From positions 62,001 to 126,000 of the forward strand of contig NZ_LLWE01000005.1 of assembly GCF_001562055.1 (NCBI RefSeq): a DNA stretch of 64,000 bases, in the 5' to 3' direction. Source of the DNA: Polycladidibacter stylochi. Lineage in GTDB: Bacteria; Pseudomonadota; Alphaproteobacteria; Rhizobiales; Stappiaceae. Positions 1-7,595 of the stretch are shown here, piece after piece (positions within the stretch are counted from its first letter, which is position 1; each line of letters opens with the position of its first letter). A program made the position numbers and the translations under genes. The notes below the pieces were generated by a model. That model was not told where the DNA came from, made no database searches, and saw only the letters and a program-made list of their open reading frames with translations.

Positions 1-586
1 TTGTCATAACTTCGCGGCCATAAGCGACAAGCTGATCAATAGTTTGAAGATAAGCCTGCTCGTTCGCATTAAAGTAAGCTGCTTGTTCTGGGCGTAAATC
101 AATCAGCGCTTTGGTGACGCCATGCACTGCATTTTTCCAGATAGAAGGTGACATCCAAATATGCGGATCAAAGCGATTTTTATAGGTAGGTGAGGAAATA
201 CGTTTTGCGACGGGCACTTGTTCACCTATAAAGTAAACCGGCTTTTTCGCCTTTAACTTTAACAGCAAGCCTTCCAGTTGCGCTTCTAGAAACAGGCCAT
301 TGGCAAAGATTGCTTCTGCCTTGCCAAGCTTTACCACATCGGAACGCGTTTGCCTGTATGAGTGGGGATCTACGCCTGTGCCTATGATTGCCGTAACAGA
401 GACTTGCTCGCCGCCAACGGCTTTAACCGCATCGGCAACCATGCCAACTGTCGCCACCACGTTTATTGGTTTGCTGGCCATAGCACCTGTTGCAAATGAA
501 CTTACTATGAGTGCGCAAAGGAGCATAAAAGAACCGATCGTTCTTCGAGCCGTGTGTATTATTAATTCCCCAATTGCCTTTAACAT
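1..586 (-). CDS. Mn/Zn ABC transporter substrate-binding protein, N-terminal part
   Basis: This is the first 195 residues of a periplasmic metal-binding protein of the TroA/SitA/ZnuA family; the rest runs off the left edge. The family captures Mn2+ or Zn2+ in the periplasm and hands it to an ABC permease. Residues about 18-37 form a Sec signal peptide (hydrophobic run, then AMA before SKPIN). Two metal-ligand motifs are visible: GVDPHSYR near residue 71 and FDPHIWMSP near 139, both giving a metal-binding His. The start ATG at 586-584 follows AGGAT at short spacing. A TTGCAA palindrome 83-105 bases upstream could be a metalloregulator site. Mn versus Zn cannot be decided from this fragment; with a Mur-like site I lean to Mn (inference). 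Confidence 0.88.
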   Translation of the reverse strand, partial: MLKAIGELIIHTARRTIGSFMLLCALIVSSFATGAMASKPINVVATVGMVADAVKAVGGEQVSVTAIIGTGVDPHSYRQTRSDVVKLGKAEAIFANGLFLEAQLEGLLLKLKAKKPVYFIGEQVPVAKRISSPTYKNRFDPHIWMSPSIWKNAVHGVTKALIDLRPEQAAYFNANEQAYLQTIDQLVAYGREVMT

Positions 587-668
587 ATCCTAGAATCTCT
601 CTTTTGGAATAATTCTAATCTTACATTTTCTCGTTAACTTGTCAGTAAAAAATTACATCCACACCCTA

Positions 669-691
669 TTGCAAGTCATTCTTAATTGCAA
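669..691. promoter_or_regulatory. TTGCAA-N11-TTGCAA palindrome, possible Mur/Fur-family operator
   Basis: Two TTGCAA hexamers (669-674 and 686-691), each its own reverse complement, are separated by 11 bases, giving a 23-base inverted repeat in the divergent spacer between the metal-binding-protein gene and the metallo-hydrolase gene. Alphaproteobacterial Mur (Mn-sensing Fur) sites contain TGCAA/TTGCA half-sites, so Mn-responsive repression of the importer is plausible. This is an inference from pattern and neighbour only. Confidence 0.4.
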
Positions 692-843
692 CAAAAAAGA
701 GACTCATTCGCGCTTTGAAATATAACCCATTGCTCTTAATAGTATTTCAGTATGGATGACCAAAGAGGCATAAGCGCTTCTTTATACCTATTGTTTGTTT
801 AGGGATGTTGACGGTAAAACACTTCCATGTGTGGGAGGGTAAA

Positions 844-1764
844 ATGACTAAACTTCTTTTCGACCAAAACTTCGAACCACGTTATGGACAGGCAGTTTCT
901 GTTCGCGATGGCTTGTTGCGTATTACCTGCAACAATCCTAGTCCTTTAACTTTTCATGGCACCAATAGTTATTTGGTTGGTAAGGATCGTCTGATTTTAG
1001 TTGACCCGGGCCCAGTAAATGAACAACATCTTACCGCCCTTTTGGATGCCATTGATGGTCGCCCACTTGATGCTATTTTGATAACGCATTGTCATGTTGA
1101 CCACTCCCCATTAGCTGTAAAGCTCAAAGAGCTCACCAATGCCCCCATTTGGGGGTGTGCGCAATATAGCCGCGCTCCTGCGTTTGAAGAATTGAGCACG
1201 ACTATTATGGATGGCAGCAATGATGCCAATTACGCACCTGACAGGGTTTTAGAGGATGGCGAACACCTCACGTTAGCAGGTTCGCGTTTAAAGGTGATCG
1301 CCACACCAGGGCATACTATGAATCACCTATGTTTCTCCCTCCTAGACTATGGAGTTATTTTGAGCGGCGATCATGTTATGGGCTGGTCAACTACTGTTGT
1401 TGCGCCACCTGATGGCGATATGGCCTCTTATATGGCTTCCCTAAATAAATTGGGCGAACAAGGCGAGCTGCGCTACTTCCCTGCCCATGGCGGAGAGATT
1501 CATAGACCTTTATCCTACCTAAAAGCACTCGCAGCTCATAGACGTACGCGGGAAAATGCTATTTTGTCAGCAGTTCAAAATGGCTGCTTTACTGTAAGCC
1601 ATATAACCGACAAGGTTTACAGCGGCCTAGAAACAAAACTCATTGCTGCAGCAAGTCTAAATGTGCTTGCCCACCTTCAGCATTTATATGATCAAAAACT
1701 TATCACTTATGAAGGCCCCATAAGTTTTGATAGTCACTTTCGTGCTTGCGAAAGACCCAGTTAA
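844..1764 (+). CDS. MBL-fold metallo-hydrolase, LACTB2-like
   Basis: A 306-residue metallo-beta-lactamase-fold hydrolase. The zinc motif THCHVDHSPLA (HxHxDH type, near residue 92), a later TPGHTMNH and LSGDHVMGW supply the remaining ligands, and the C-terminal ~80 residues resemble the winged-helix domain of LACTB2-like proteins, some of which are RNA endonucleases. The substrate cannot be told from sequence. I chose ATG 844 because GGAGGG lies 7 bases upstream; an ATG 13 codons earlier (805) has no such site. It stands alone, divergent from the metal importer and just upstream of the C-S lyase gene. Confidence 0.85.
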   Translation: MTKLLFDQNFEPRYGQAVSVRDGLLRITCNNPSPLTFHGTNSYLVGKDRLILVDPGPVNEQHLTALLDAIDGRPLDAILITHCHVDHSPLAVKLKELTNAPIWGCAQYSRAPAFEELSTTIMDGSNDANYAPDRVLEDGEHLTLAGSRLKVIATPGHTMNHLCFSLLDYGVILSGDHVMGWSTTVVAPPDGDMASYMASLNKLGEQGELRYFPAHGGEIHRPLSYLKALAAHRRTRENAILSAVQNGCFTVSHITDKVYSGLETKLIAAASLNVLAHLQHLYDQKLITYEGPISFDSHFRACERPS

Positions 1765-1810
1765 GTTGAGAGAGCATGCCTAGTTGCTTGGGTTTTCCTG
1801 CATGTATAAA

Positions 1811-1827
1811 CAATAGCTATGCTATTG
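1811..1827. promoter_or_regulatory. CAATAGC-TAT-GCTATTG perfect palindrome
   Basis: A perfect 7-3-7 inverted repeat sits 58-74 bases upstream of the C-S lyase start. The placement suits an operator for a local regulator, or a small hairpin in the leader. No regulator gene is adjacent, so its role is unknown. Confidence 0.3.
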
Positions 1828-1884
1828 ATGAAGACCAGCGCTATGTATATTCCTTTGAAAAACATGCATGCTCTGGGAGACATA

Positions 1885-3060
1885 ATGACTATTGATTTTG
1901 ATCGGGTTATCGACCGCCGGAACAGCCATTCACTCAAATGGGATGAGCTTGAATCCCGTTACAGCCTTAGCTGTGATGAAGCGTTGCCTATGTGGGTGGC
2001 GGATATGGACTTTCGCCCACCTGAAGCCGTAAATGATATGCTTAAGAGCGCTGCTGAACATGGCATTAATGGCTATTACGGTGACAATAATCAGTATGTT
2101 GAAGCCATTTGCAATTGGATGCTGCGGCGTCATGACTTTGTTGTTGACCCCAGTTGGATACAGTGGGTTCCCGGTATTGTCGCTGGTTATTCATTTGCTA
2201 TTCAAGCTTTTTCGAAGCCGGGCGATGGTGTTCTGGTTTTCTCCCCTGTTTACCATGCATTCGGGCGCGCGGTTAAAGCCAATGAGCGCCGGTTAATTGA
2301 AAGCGAGCTGGTTGTTCGTGATGGTCAATACCAGATTGACTTCGACAGCCTTGTTTCATTAGTTGATGAAAACACTCGGATCATGTTGCTATGCAGCCCA
2401 CATAACCCCGGGGGGCGTGTTTGGAGTGAACAAGAATTAAGGAAGATTTGTGAATTCTGCCTTGAGCGGGATATCCTTATAGTGGCCGATGAAATTCATC
2501 ATGACCTTGTGTTTGATGGCAATAAGCATTACGTCACTGCAAAACTAAGCCCTGAAATCGCTGATAAAACCATTAGCTTTGCTGCGGCCTCGAAAACATT
2601 CAATCTGGCAGGTTTTATGACCGGCGCGGCAATAATCAGCAATCCGGATTTACGCAAGGCCTATAAAAAACAACTGGATGCTGCAGGCGTTGGCCCCACC
2701 AGGCTAGGTCCTCTCGCAACAGCCGCTGCCTATGATCACGGCGAGGTTTGGCTCGATAAACTGCTTCCCTACTTAAAGGCCAATCAAGAACTACTGTGCG
2801 AAGGCATTGAGCGAGTTATACCAGGGGCGAAAGTTATGCGTTTACAGAGCACCTACCTTTCCTGGGTCGACTTCAGCGGCGTAGACTTACCAATGAAAGA
2901 AATTATCGAGAGAGTTGAAAGAAAAGCCAAGATTGCATGTAACTATGGTTCAGCATTTGGTAAGGGTGGTGAAAATTATTTACGGTTCAATATTGCTTGC
3001 CCTACAAGCTTAATCCATGAAGCTATCAAACGTTTAGAAGTTGAGTTTCAAGACCTTTAA
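1885..3060 (+). CDS. patB: PatB/MalY-type PLP-dependent C-S lyase (cystathionine beta-lyase)
   Basis: A 391-residue fold-type-I PLP enzyme of the MalY/PatB group, which cleaves the C-S bond of cystathionine or cysteine conjugates to give a thiol, pyruvate and ammonia in the cytosol. The N-terminal pattern (FDRVIDRRNSHSLKWD, then LPMWVADMDF) is typical of the group; CSPHNPGGRVW, VADEIHHDLV and the PLP-lysine motif SKTFNLAGF are all present. Length is usual for the family. Start ATG 1885 follows GGGAGA at 4 bases; an upstream ATG at 1819 would add 22 atypical residues. The natural substrate is not decided by sequence. Confidence 0.9.
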   Translation: MTIDFDRVIDRRNSHSLKWDELESRYSLSCDEALPMWVADMDFRPPEAVNDMLKSAAEHGINGYYGDNNQYVEAICNWMLRRHDFVVDPSWIQWVPGIVAGYSFAIQAFSKPGDGVLVFSPVYHAFGRAVKANERRLIESELVVRDGQYQIDFDSLVSLVDENTRIMLLCSPHNPGGRVWSEQELRKICEFCLERDILIVADEIHHDLVFDGNKHYVTAKLSPEIADKTISFAAASKTFNLAGFMTGAAIISNPDLRKAYKKQLDAAGVGPTRLGPLATAAAYDHGEVWLDKLLPYLKANQELLCEGIERVIPGAKVMRLQSTYLSWVDFSGVDLPMKEIIERVERKAKIACNYGSAFGKGGENYLRFNIACPTSLIHEAIKRLEVEFQDL

Positions 3061-3230
3061 AACGTCACGCTGGAGGCACGAGAGATACTTGTCTCCAGCT
3101 CTTGGCGATAGTCTTTTTACCATTTAATAAAAAAACTCACCTAAAGAGAGGTACCGAATCCATCATCAATGGTAAGTACAAATACCAAAATTTGAGCATT
3201 AAAATTTTCTAGGTCCCCAAAAAACTAGTG

Positions 3231-3270
3231 GGATATTACAGATATTACATAAGATTACATAAGATTACAT
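3231..3270. repeat. Four ~10-base direct repeats, helically phased
   Basis: Four consecutive units of about 10 bases sharing GAT(A)TTACAT lie end to end, the last two identical (AAGATTACAT). A 10-base period places each copy on the same DNA face, as in cooperative binding sites or curved DNA. It lies about 60 bases before the CRP-type palindrome. Confidence 0.6.
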
Positions 3271-3327
3271 TCTATATCGTGGATTAATGAATTTTATTTA
3301 CGTAAAATGTATAGAGCTGCCCTTATT

Positions 3328-3343
3328 TGTGATGTTTATCACA
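3328..3343 (+). promoter_or_regulatory. Perfect CRP-type palindrome TGTGA-N6-TCACA
   Basis: TGTGA at 3328-3332 and TCACA at 3339-3343 match the CRP half-site consensus exactly. A sigma70-like promoter follows: TTGTGA (3352-3357), 18 bases, CATAAT (3376-3381), predicting a start near 3388 and placing the palindrome about 52 bases upstream of it. No protein gene starts downstream on this strand; a two-hairpin RNA with a terminator does. Confidence 0.5.
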
Positions 3344-3387
3344 GTCATTTTTTGTGAACTCTATAGCTTAAAAAACATAATAAGAGG

Positions 3388-3494
3388 ATGTTAAGTCCAC
3401 TGTGCCCAAGAGCCGGTCAACAAGGCTCTATGCTGCATTTGCCCAGAATAATTGCCGCTGCTGCCGTCCCCTCGGTTCGCAGCGGTTTTGTTTT
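3388..3494 (+). ncRNA. Candidate small RNA with two hairpins and terminator
   Basis: A predicted transcript of about 107 bases. Hairpin 1 pairs AGAGCC (3409-3414) with GGCTCT (3424-3429) around a 9-base loop. Hairpin 2 pairs CCGCTGC (3455-3461) with GCAGCGG (3479-3485) around a C-rich loop containing TCCCCTC, and is followed by TTTTGTTTT (3486-3494), a rho-independent terminator. The RNA ends before the convergent DUF1499 gene. A CRP-type site and a plausible promoter precede it. The overlapping 79-codon reading frame from 3388 would run through the terminator, so I favour RNA. The C-rich loop could target Shine-Dalgarno regions (inference). I could not assign a known family. Confidence 0.5.
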
Positions 3495-3506
3495 ATACAC
3501 GGCATT

Positions 3507-4412
3507 TCATTGTTGCGAAGGTTTTAAGCTTGGTAGCGGAACTTCTTCTTTCGGCTGGGAATTTACAGCCCCTTTGCCATTTTTAGTGGGCTCTAGCATG
3601 AAACTATCTCCCGTTTCTTGCAGATAACTTTTAGACAGATCTTCTTCGCCCTTGATGCCATAGGACTTGATAAGAACAGTGTCCAGTTCTTCCCAAAAAT
3701 CACGAATACGCGCCGCATTCGCACCAAGGTCGTGAGAACCAAAACCACTTTTCGAGCGGATATCGATAAGTGAACCCATTTTATCTGGTTGAATGCGAAT
3801 GGTAACATAATCATGAAAAGAAAAAACAGGCGTGATAACCTCAAAACCCATTGAGCTCGGGGTGACAGAAAGATCAACTGGCAACTCTGCTTGTAAAGCC
3901 CAACCGAGCTCGTCGCCTACTTCAAGGGCAGCTGCATGTAATTGATAGGGCGAAATACGAAAACGTCTTGGCACAATATCGGGATAATGTGTTCGTTGAA
4001 GAACCGCATGCTCAAGGGTGAGCGCATGGTACGCCCCCATTGGGGTTACCACAGAAGGGGGAGTTGCCAAGTCTGTAGAAACATCATTTATATTCGGGTA
4101 TTGACGCATGTAAATAAGTGTTCCGACAGGCAAGCAAAGCGTTAACAGAGCATAAGCGAAGCCCATAAACGCGTTGGTAAAACCACGCCCCCCCGCATAC
4201 CAGAGCCTAATACCCGCAGCGAAGGCAACCAGGCCTGCAATTATCGCAATTATTGAGGCGCCAATTACTAAATCCAACAGGATTTTTGGCGTTATGTACT
4301 CCCAGTGTCGCCCCAGTATCGCTAATACTATTATAAAGACAGAAATGACACCTAGGCGGCGACTAACCAGAGCCAGGCGTGACCTCTGATAATTCATCAC
4401 CAATTTCCGCAA
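3507..4412 (-). CDS. DUF1499 membrane protein
   Basis: A 301-residue protein of unknown function. The first ~105 residues hold three predicted membrane helices (about 20-36, 43-68 and 80-101); the rest is a DUF1499 domain, recognised by DIRSKSGFGSHDLGANAARI. DUF1499 proteins are widespread in alphaproteobacteria and have no established activity. The start is TTG at 4412 with AGGAGA 5 bases upstream; an in-frame ATG at 4397 lacks a good ribosome site. The ~30 C-terminal residues are polar and low in complexity. It lies downstream of the HAD phosphatase on the same strand, with a hairpin between. Confidence 0.8.
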   Translation of the reverse strand: MRKLVMNYQRSRLALVSRRLGVISVFIIVLAILGRHWEYITPKILLDLVIGASIIAIIAGLVAFAAGIRLWYAGGRGFTNAFMGFAYALLTLCLPVGTLIYMRQYPNINDVSTDLATPPSVVTPMGAYHALTLEHAVLQRTHYPDIVPRRFRISPYQLHAAALEVGDELGWALQAELPVDLSVTPSSMGFEVITPVFSFHDYVTIRIQPDKMGSLIDIRSKSGFGSHDLGANAARIRDFWEELDTVLIKSYGIKGEEDLSKSYLQETGDSFMLEPTKNGKGAVNSQPKEEVPLPSLKPSQQ

Positions 4413-4504
4413 GGTTGTCTCCTAGTTTCAGTGAGCACCAATTGTGCGGCGTAGTAACCGCTTCTGTGCCTACGTTTTGAAAGCTAGGGTAAGTGCCATG
4501 GCTT

Positions 4505-4538
4505 TATGGGCAACCCAAGAATATAGGGGGTGCCCATA
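4505..4538. repeat. Inverted repeat TATGGGCA/TGCCCATA
   Basis: An 8-base perfect stem (4505-4512 with 4531-4538) with an inner CCC/GGG pairing lies between two leftward genes. No T-run follows on either strand, so it is a poor intrinsic terminator; it may mark an mRNA 3' end or a processing site. Confidence 0.45.
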
Positions 4539-4606
4539 ATCGATAACCTTCTTAACTAGTTCGTAGAAACCACTCAGTTCCACGTTTTGGGCATTGATCT
4601 ACAGCG

Positions 4607-5314
4607 TTAAGCGTCTACGCGCTCCAATAATTTTGAGAACTCAGTTAGCGAGTTGAATAGGTAGTCACATTCACCCTTCAGCTCTTCGGCACTTAAGGCA
4701 CCTGTCGTCAATGCAACCCGGATCATTCCAGCCTCTTTGGCAGCATGCATGTCGTGTAAACTATCGCCTACCATCGCTATTTCATTGACAGGGATTTTCA
4801 GTTGCTCTGCAAATGCCAGAAGTTGACCTGGTGCCGGTTTGCCGCCGAAACCACTGTCGTAGCCTGCAAGAAAGTCAAAATCGTCACGCAGCCCTAAATG
4901 TTGCATTTGTTTATGGGCTGACAGTTCTGTTCCATTCGTCGCCATGCCAACAGGGATACCATTTTTCCGGCAGAGCTTGATGATGTCTTCAGTATCAGGA
5001 AAAGGGCTAACATACTCAACAGCATAGTCTGCAATGAGGGCTTCTATGCGGGCAAGGAACTCTTCTTTATCGGTGATACCCAACTCATCGGCCCATAAGG
5101 CACAATAGTCTTTTGTGCTGTGTGTTAAGATAATGCTGCCATCAAGAAACTTCTTATTATCGTAATCAAAGCCTGAAAGATGAGCGAAACGGCGCAATAG
5201 CTCATCCTGTTCACCTGAAATATCCTCCAGGATTTTAGATACAACCGGCCCCCAAGTTTTGTCGAAATGGGTTAGCGTACCGTCACGATCAAAAAGAACT
5301 GCACGAATTTTCAC
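4607..5314 (-). CDS. HAD-superfamily hydrolase, phosphoglycolate-phosphatase-like
   Basis: A 235-residue cytosolic HAD phosphatase. Motif I is LFDRDGTLTHFD (the DxD pair, with Arg in the middle), motif II is ATNGTE, and motif III/IV is KPAPGQ followed by MVGDSLHDMHAA. A four-helix cap domain lies between motifs I and II. It resembles Gph/pyrophosphatase-type enzymes; the substrate is unknown. I prefer GTG at 5314 because AAGGG lies 6 bases upstream; an ATG at 5332 would add six residues but lacks a ribosome site. Confidence 0.8.
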   Translation of the reverse strand: MKIRAVLFDRDGTLTHFDKTWGPVVSKILEDISGEQDELLRRFAHLSGFDYDNKKFLDGSIILTHSTKDYCALWADELGITDKEEFLARIEALIADYAVEYVSPFPDTEDIIKLCRKNGIPVGMATNGTELSAHKQMQHLGLRDDFDFLAGYDSGFGGKPAPGQLLAFAEQLKIPVNEIAMVGDSLHDMHAAKEAGMIRVALTTGALSAEELKGECDYLFNSLTEFSKLLERVDA

Positions 5315-5554
5315 TTTTTTCCCTTTTAGCATAAGTTGCTGATCTTTTAATAATGGGGCGTTTACTTCCAGCCTGTTTTAGGCTTCAGATGATGACATTC
5401 TTATGTCATATCTCCCTGAGTTATCGAAACAGCATTTTAATTTACCTAGCGTAAATACTTCTATTCTCAAAACCACTATTAATCAAACAAACAGTCATAC
5501 TGAATAGGTTTAACTTATGTTCCAATGTGGTTAATAATTGTAATATATTGTAAG

Positions 5555-5643
5555 AGAACAACTCAAACTCGCAGAAATACTGAGACCTGCAATGGAAATA
5601 TGCCAATAAGGCCCTTATGTCGCAGGTTTTGGCCTTTTATTTT
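5555..5643 (+). ncRNA. Structured leader with mutually exclusive hairpins
   Basis: Two stems compete here. One, ACCTGC (5585-5590) with GCAGGT (5622-5627), can extend by A-U and G-U pairs and encloses a small ATAAG/CTTAT hairpin (5607-5619), so it resembles a multi-branched junction. The other, AAGGCC (5608-5613) with GGCCTT (5631-5636), overlaps both and is followed by TTATTTT, an intrinsic terminator. This is the layout of a riboswitch or attenuator, upstream of a 56-residue protein gene. I do not recognise a known riboswitch consensus; the 5' end is a guess. Confidence 0.4.
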
Positions 5644-5767
5644 ACCCAAAAACGGCGCAAGACATAAATATACCAGATTTTTTGGGAATCTCTTGTAGCG
5701 GAATGCACAAGACCTATCTCAATGAAGTATTGGGTAGAAGTTTCTCTAAGGTGCCCCAGAGCACTAA

Positions 5768-5790
5768 CAGTCCCACAAGGAGGGACGACC
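5768..5790 (+). promoter_or_regulatory. Strong ribosome site inside a GTCCC/GGGAC hairpin
   Basis: AGGAGGGAC lies 6-14 bases before the ATG at 5791. Part of it (GGGAC, 5782-5786) can pair with GTCCC (5770-5774), leaving a 7-base loop containing AAGGA. The ribosome site may therefore be opened or closed by structure, in keeping with the regulated-looking leader upstream. Confidence 0.45.
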
Positions 5791-5961
5791 ATGGCATACG
5801 AATACATCGACAAACAAAAAAAGCAAACCAAACCAGACTTGGATAAGCTTTACGGGCCGCTTGGTATACAAGCAATCGCAGCAGCCAATCGCTTTTGCGC
5901 AAAGACTAAAGACACAAAGAAGCCAGTCATTGATCCTATGTATCCGTTGCCAACTGACTAA
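5791..5961 (+). CDS. Small basic protein of unknown function (56 aa)
   Basis: A 56-residue, Lys-rich soluble protein with no signal peptide or membrane helix. It starts MAYEYIDKQKKQ, contains a short amphipathic stretch LYGPLGIQAIAAANRF, and ends DPMYPLPTD. I do not recognise a family. The case for a real gene is the very strong ribosome site, the structured leader and the downstream hairpins. The frame is open further upstream (an ATG at 5722), but the strong site fixes the start at 5791. It stands alone, convergent with pdxH. Confidence 0.55.
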   Translation: MAYEYIDKQKKQTKPDLDKLYGPLGIQAIAAANRFCAKTKDTKKPVIDPMYPLPTD

Positions 5962-6027
5962 TATAAAAATCTCATTTGAGAAAATATGAGATTAACAGCG
6001 CCTCGCTTACCCTGTTAATTATATGAA

Positions 6028-6058
6028 TAGTAAAGTCTCCAAACTGGAGACTTTACTA
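6028..6058. terminator. Bidirectional 14-bp hairpin between convergent genes
   Basis: TAGTAAAGTCTCCA (6028-6041) pairs perfectly with its complement at 6045-6058 around a 3-base loop. It separates the rightward small-protein gene from leftward pdxH. A second stem, AATCTCAT/ATGAGATT, lies just before it (about 5968-5993). T-runs are short, so termination may be partial. Confidence 0.6.
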
Positions 6059-6081
6059 GCGTAAATCAGGACAAGATGAAA

Positions 6082-6720
6082 TCAAGGGTAAAGGCGTTTT
6101 GTCTGCCATACTCCTGAAGTAACATCTTTAGTCATTACAAATCTATCGTGCAGCCTAAAGGCACGGTCGTTCCAAAATTCAACTTCTATTGGCTCAACAC
6201 AAAATCCTGTCCAGTATTCCGGCCTTGGAATATCCCCAATAGCATACTTTGCAGAGTATTTAGCAACTTCCTTCTCTAGTGCAAACCGGCTTTCAAGAGG
6301 TCTTGATTGTTTTGAGGCCCAGGCTCCAATACGGCTTTTACGTGGCCTAGAGGCAAAATAGGTATCGGCCTCTTGCTGCGTAACTTTATGCGCAATCCCA
6401 CGTACCCTGACTTGACGCCTTAAAGATTTCCAATGAAAATTTAAAGCAACTTTAGGATTATTTTCTATTTCTTTTCCTTTATTGCTTTCTAAATTCGTAT
6501 AAAAAGTAAATCCTTCTGGCCCACACCCCTTTAATAACACCATACGAATATTAGGCATACCTTGATCATCTACTGTGGAAAGTGCCATAGCATTTGGATC
6601 ATTTACCTCTTTTTTCTGTGCATCAACCATCCACTCCTGAAATAATTCATAGGGGGCATTGACTTTTTCGAAGTAATCATTTGTAAACTTATTTTCGGGA
6701 TTGTTGGTTTGTTGGGTCAC
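6082..6720 (-). CDS. pdxH: Pyridoxamine/pyridoxine 5'-phosphate oxidase
   Basis: A 212-residue FMN enzyme that oxidises pyridoxine- or pyridoxamine-5'-phosphate to pyridoxal 5'-phosphate, the last step of vitamin B6 synthesis and salvage. Signatures: NIRMVLLKG (FMN/substrate), [37 protein letters not shown] and the terminal RLYP. I chose GTG 6720 because AAGGGGAG lies 5 bases upstream and the length then fits the family; ATGs at 6762 and 6741 have no ribosome site. In Rhizobiales pdxH commonly sits near a DnaJ-like gene and fabI; here the DnaJ-like gene is near but fabI is 23 kb away. Confidence 0.95.
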   Translation of the reverse strand: MTQQTNNPENKFTNDYFEKVNAPYELFQEWMVDAQKKEVNDPNAMALSTVDDQGMPNIRMVLLKGCGPEGFTFYTNLESNKGKEIENNPKVALNFHWKSLRRQVRVRGIAHKVTQQEADTYFASRPRKSRIGAWASKQSRPLESRFALEKEVAKYSAKYAIGDIPRPEYWTGFCVEPIEVEFWNDRAFRLHDRFVMTKDVTSGVWQTKRLYP

Positions 6721-6777
6721 GGGCACTCCCCTTTTACTCATGGAATAATTGCGCTGCTTCATTCGCGTTTATAAGAA

Positions 6778-6792
6778 AGGATAGGCTATCCT
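6778..6792. promoter_or_regulatory. Palindrome AGGATAG-G-CTATCCT at a start codon
   Basis: A perfect 7-1-7 inverted repeat ends at the base before the lipoprotein ATG and lies in the spacer divergent from pdxH. It includes the only Shine-Dalgarno-like bases (AGGA), so it could act as an operator or restrict translation. Function unknown. Confidence 0.35.
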
Positions 6793-7296
6793 ATGAATCT
6801 CACTGGAGACTCATATAGCAGAAAGCTACGCCTAATCCAGCACTGTACCACTGCTGTACTGCTGGCCATTATATTTGCTGGGTGCTCACAGGTTTCTTTT
6901 GATATGGGGGACGACAGTCGTAAGCCCTTAAACCTGACAGGCTCTTTGCCCGAGAATGAAACAGCCAATACAAGTGAGATTGATGGTAGCGATAAACAGG
7001 CTATTACCTCAACAATACAAAAAGCGCTGAATAAAAGTCCGATCCCAGCTGCAAACACGGCTTTCGAGCCCTTGGCTTGGTCTAGTACTGAAAGCGGGAA
7101 TAGCGGCATTATTACCAGTTTGATGAAGCTAAAGGATGAAGGCACGAAAGGGTGCACAGAGTTTGTAACCAGCGCAAATACATATATTGGTGTTAAAGCT
7201 TACTCTGGCCGGACTTGTCCTAATACGAATAATCAAATGCGGATTGTCGAGCTGGCTCCTTATGAGCCAACGCATGATGAAGCCTATAAAAACTAG
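6793..7296 (+). CDS. RT0821/Lpp0805-family surface lipoprotein
   Basis: A 167-residue predicted lipoprotein: a basic N-terminus, a hydrophobic stretch (about 21-30) and a lipobox IIFAGC with Cys 31. The C-terminal half (LAWSSTESGNSG, then CTEFVTSANTYIGVKAYSG and GRTCPN) matches the 17-kDa-antigen-like RT0821/Lpp0805 family, whose function is not established. Two Cys in the mature domain may form a disulfide. In Rhizobiales a member of this family commonly sits between pdxH and a DnaJ-like gene, as here. A TAGGTGTA/TACACCTA stem begins at the stop codon. Confidence 0.75.
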   Translation: MNLTGDSYSRKLRLIQHCTTAVLLAIIFAGCSQVSFDMGDDSRKPLNLTGSLPENETANTSEIDGSDKQAITSTIQKALNKSPIPAANTAFEPLAWSSTESGNSGIITSLMKLKDEGTKGCTEFVTSANTYIGVKAYSGRTCPNTNNQMRIVELAPYEPTHDEAYKN

Positions 7297-7496
7297 GTGT
7301 AATTCTTTCAATCAGTGTTTATACACCTAAACATTTGCACAACTCATAATTGCTACCTACCTAGCGTCACGTTTTTCACAAGTCATTGACTAAAAAGCTT
7401 AGGATTGCTGACAATAGGCCAGCTTCACACAAATTGACTTTGTAACTAGACGTAACTGGCTTATGCTAGGTAAAGATTGTGGTGTACTAATACACC
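7294..7496. repeat. Two GGTGTA/TACACC palindromes flanking the dnaJ leader
   Basis: TAGGTGTA (7294-7301) pairs with TACACCTA (7322-7329), and GGTGTA (7481-7486) with TACACC (7491-7496) around 4 bases. The same half-site occurs in both. The second lies about 100 bases before the dnaJ-like start and could be an operator. Otherwise the 299-base spacer 7297-7595 shows no gene. Confidence 0.35.
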
Positions 7497-7595
7497 TTCG
7501 AAAAACCGATGGGATTAAAGAGTACCTATCGGAGATGATGTTCTGTTTTGCTGCGCTGATGGCTTATTACAAGTTAAGCGCTGTTTATTTGATGG

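Larger units (their letters stand above)
3061..3387. other. Intergenic stretch after patB: phased repeats and CRP-type site
   Basis: No gene seen. It holds a GCTGGAG/CTCCAGC stem (3069-3099) just after patB, probably its weak terminator; four 10-base direct repeats (3231-3270); a TGTGA-N6-TCACA site (3328-3343); and a candidate promoter for the small RNA that follows. Confidence 0.6.

Noticed and set aside
3388-3627. 79-codon rightward frame with AGAGG before its ATG
   Set aside because: It runs through a rho-independent terminator at 3455-3494 and then antisense to the DUF1499 gene; an sRNA explains the signals better.
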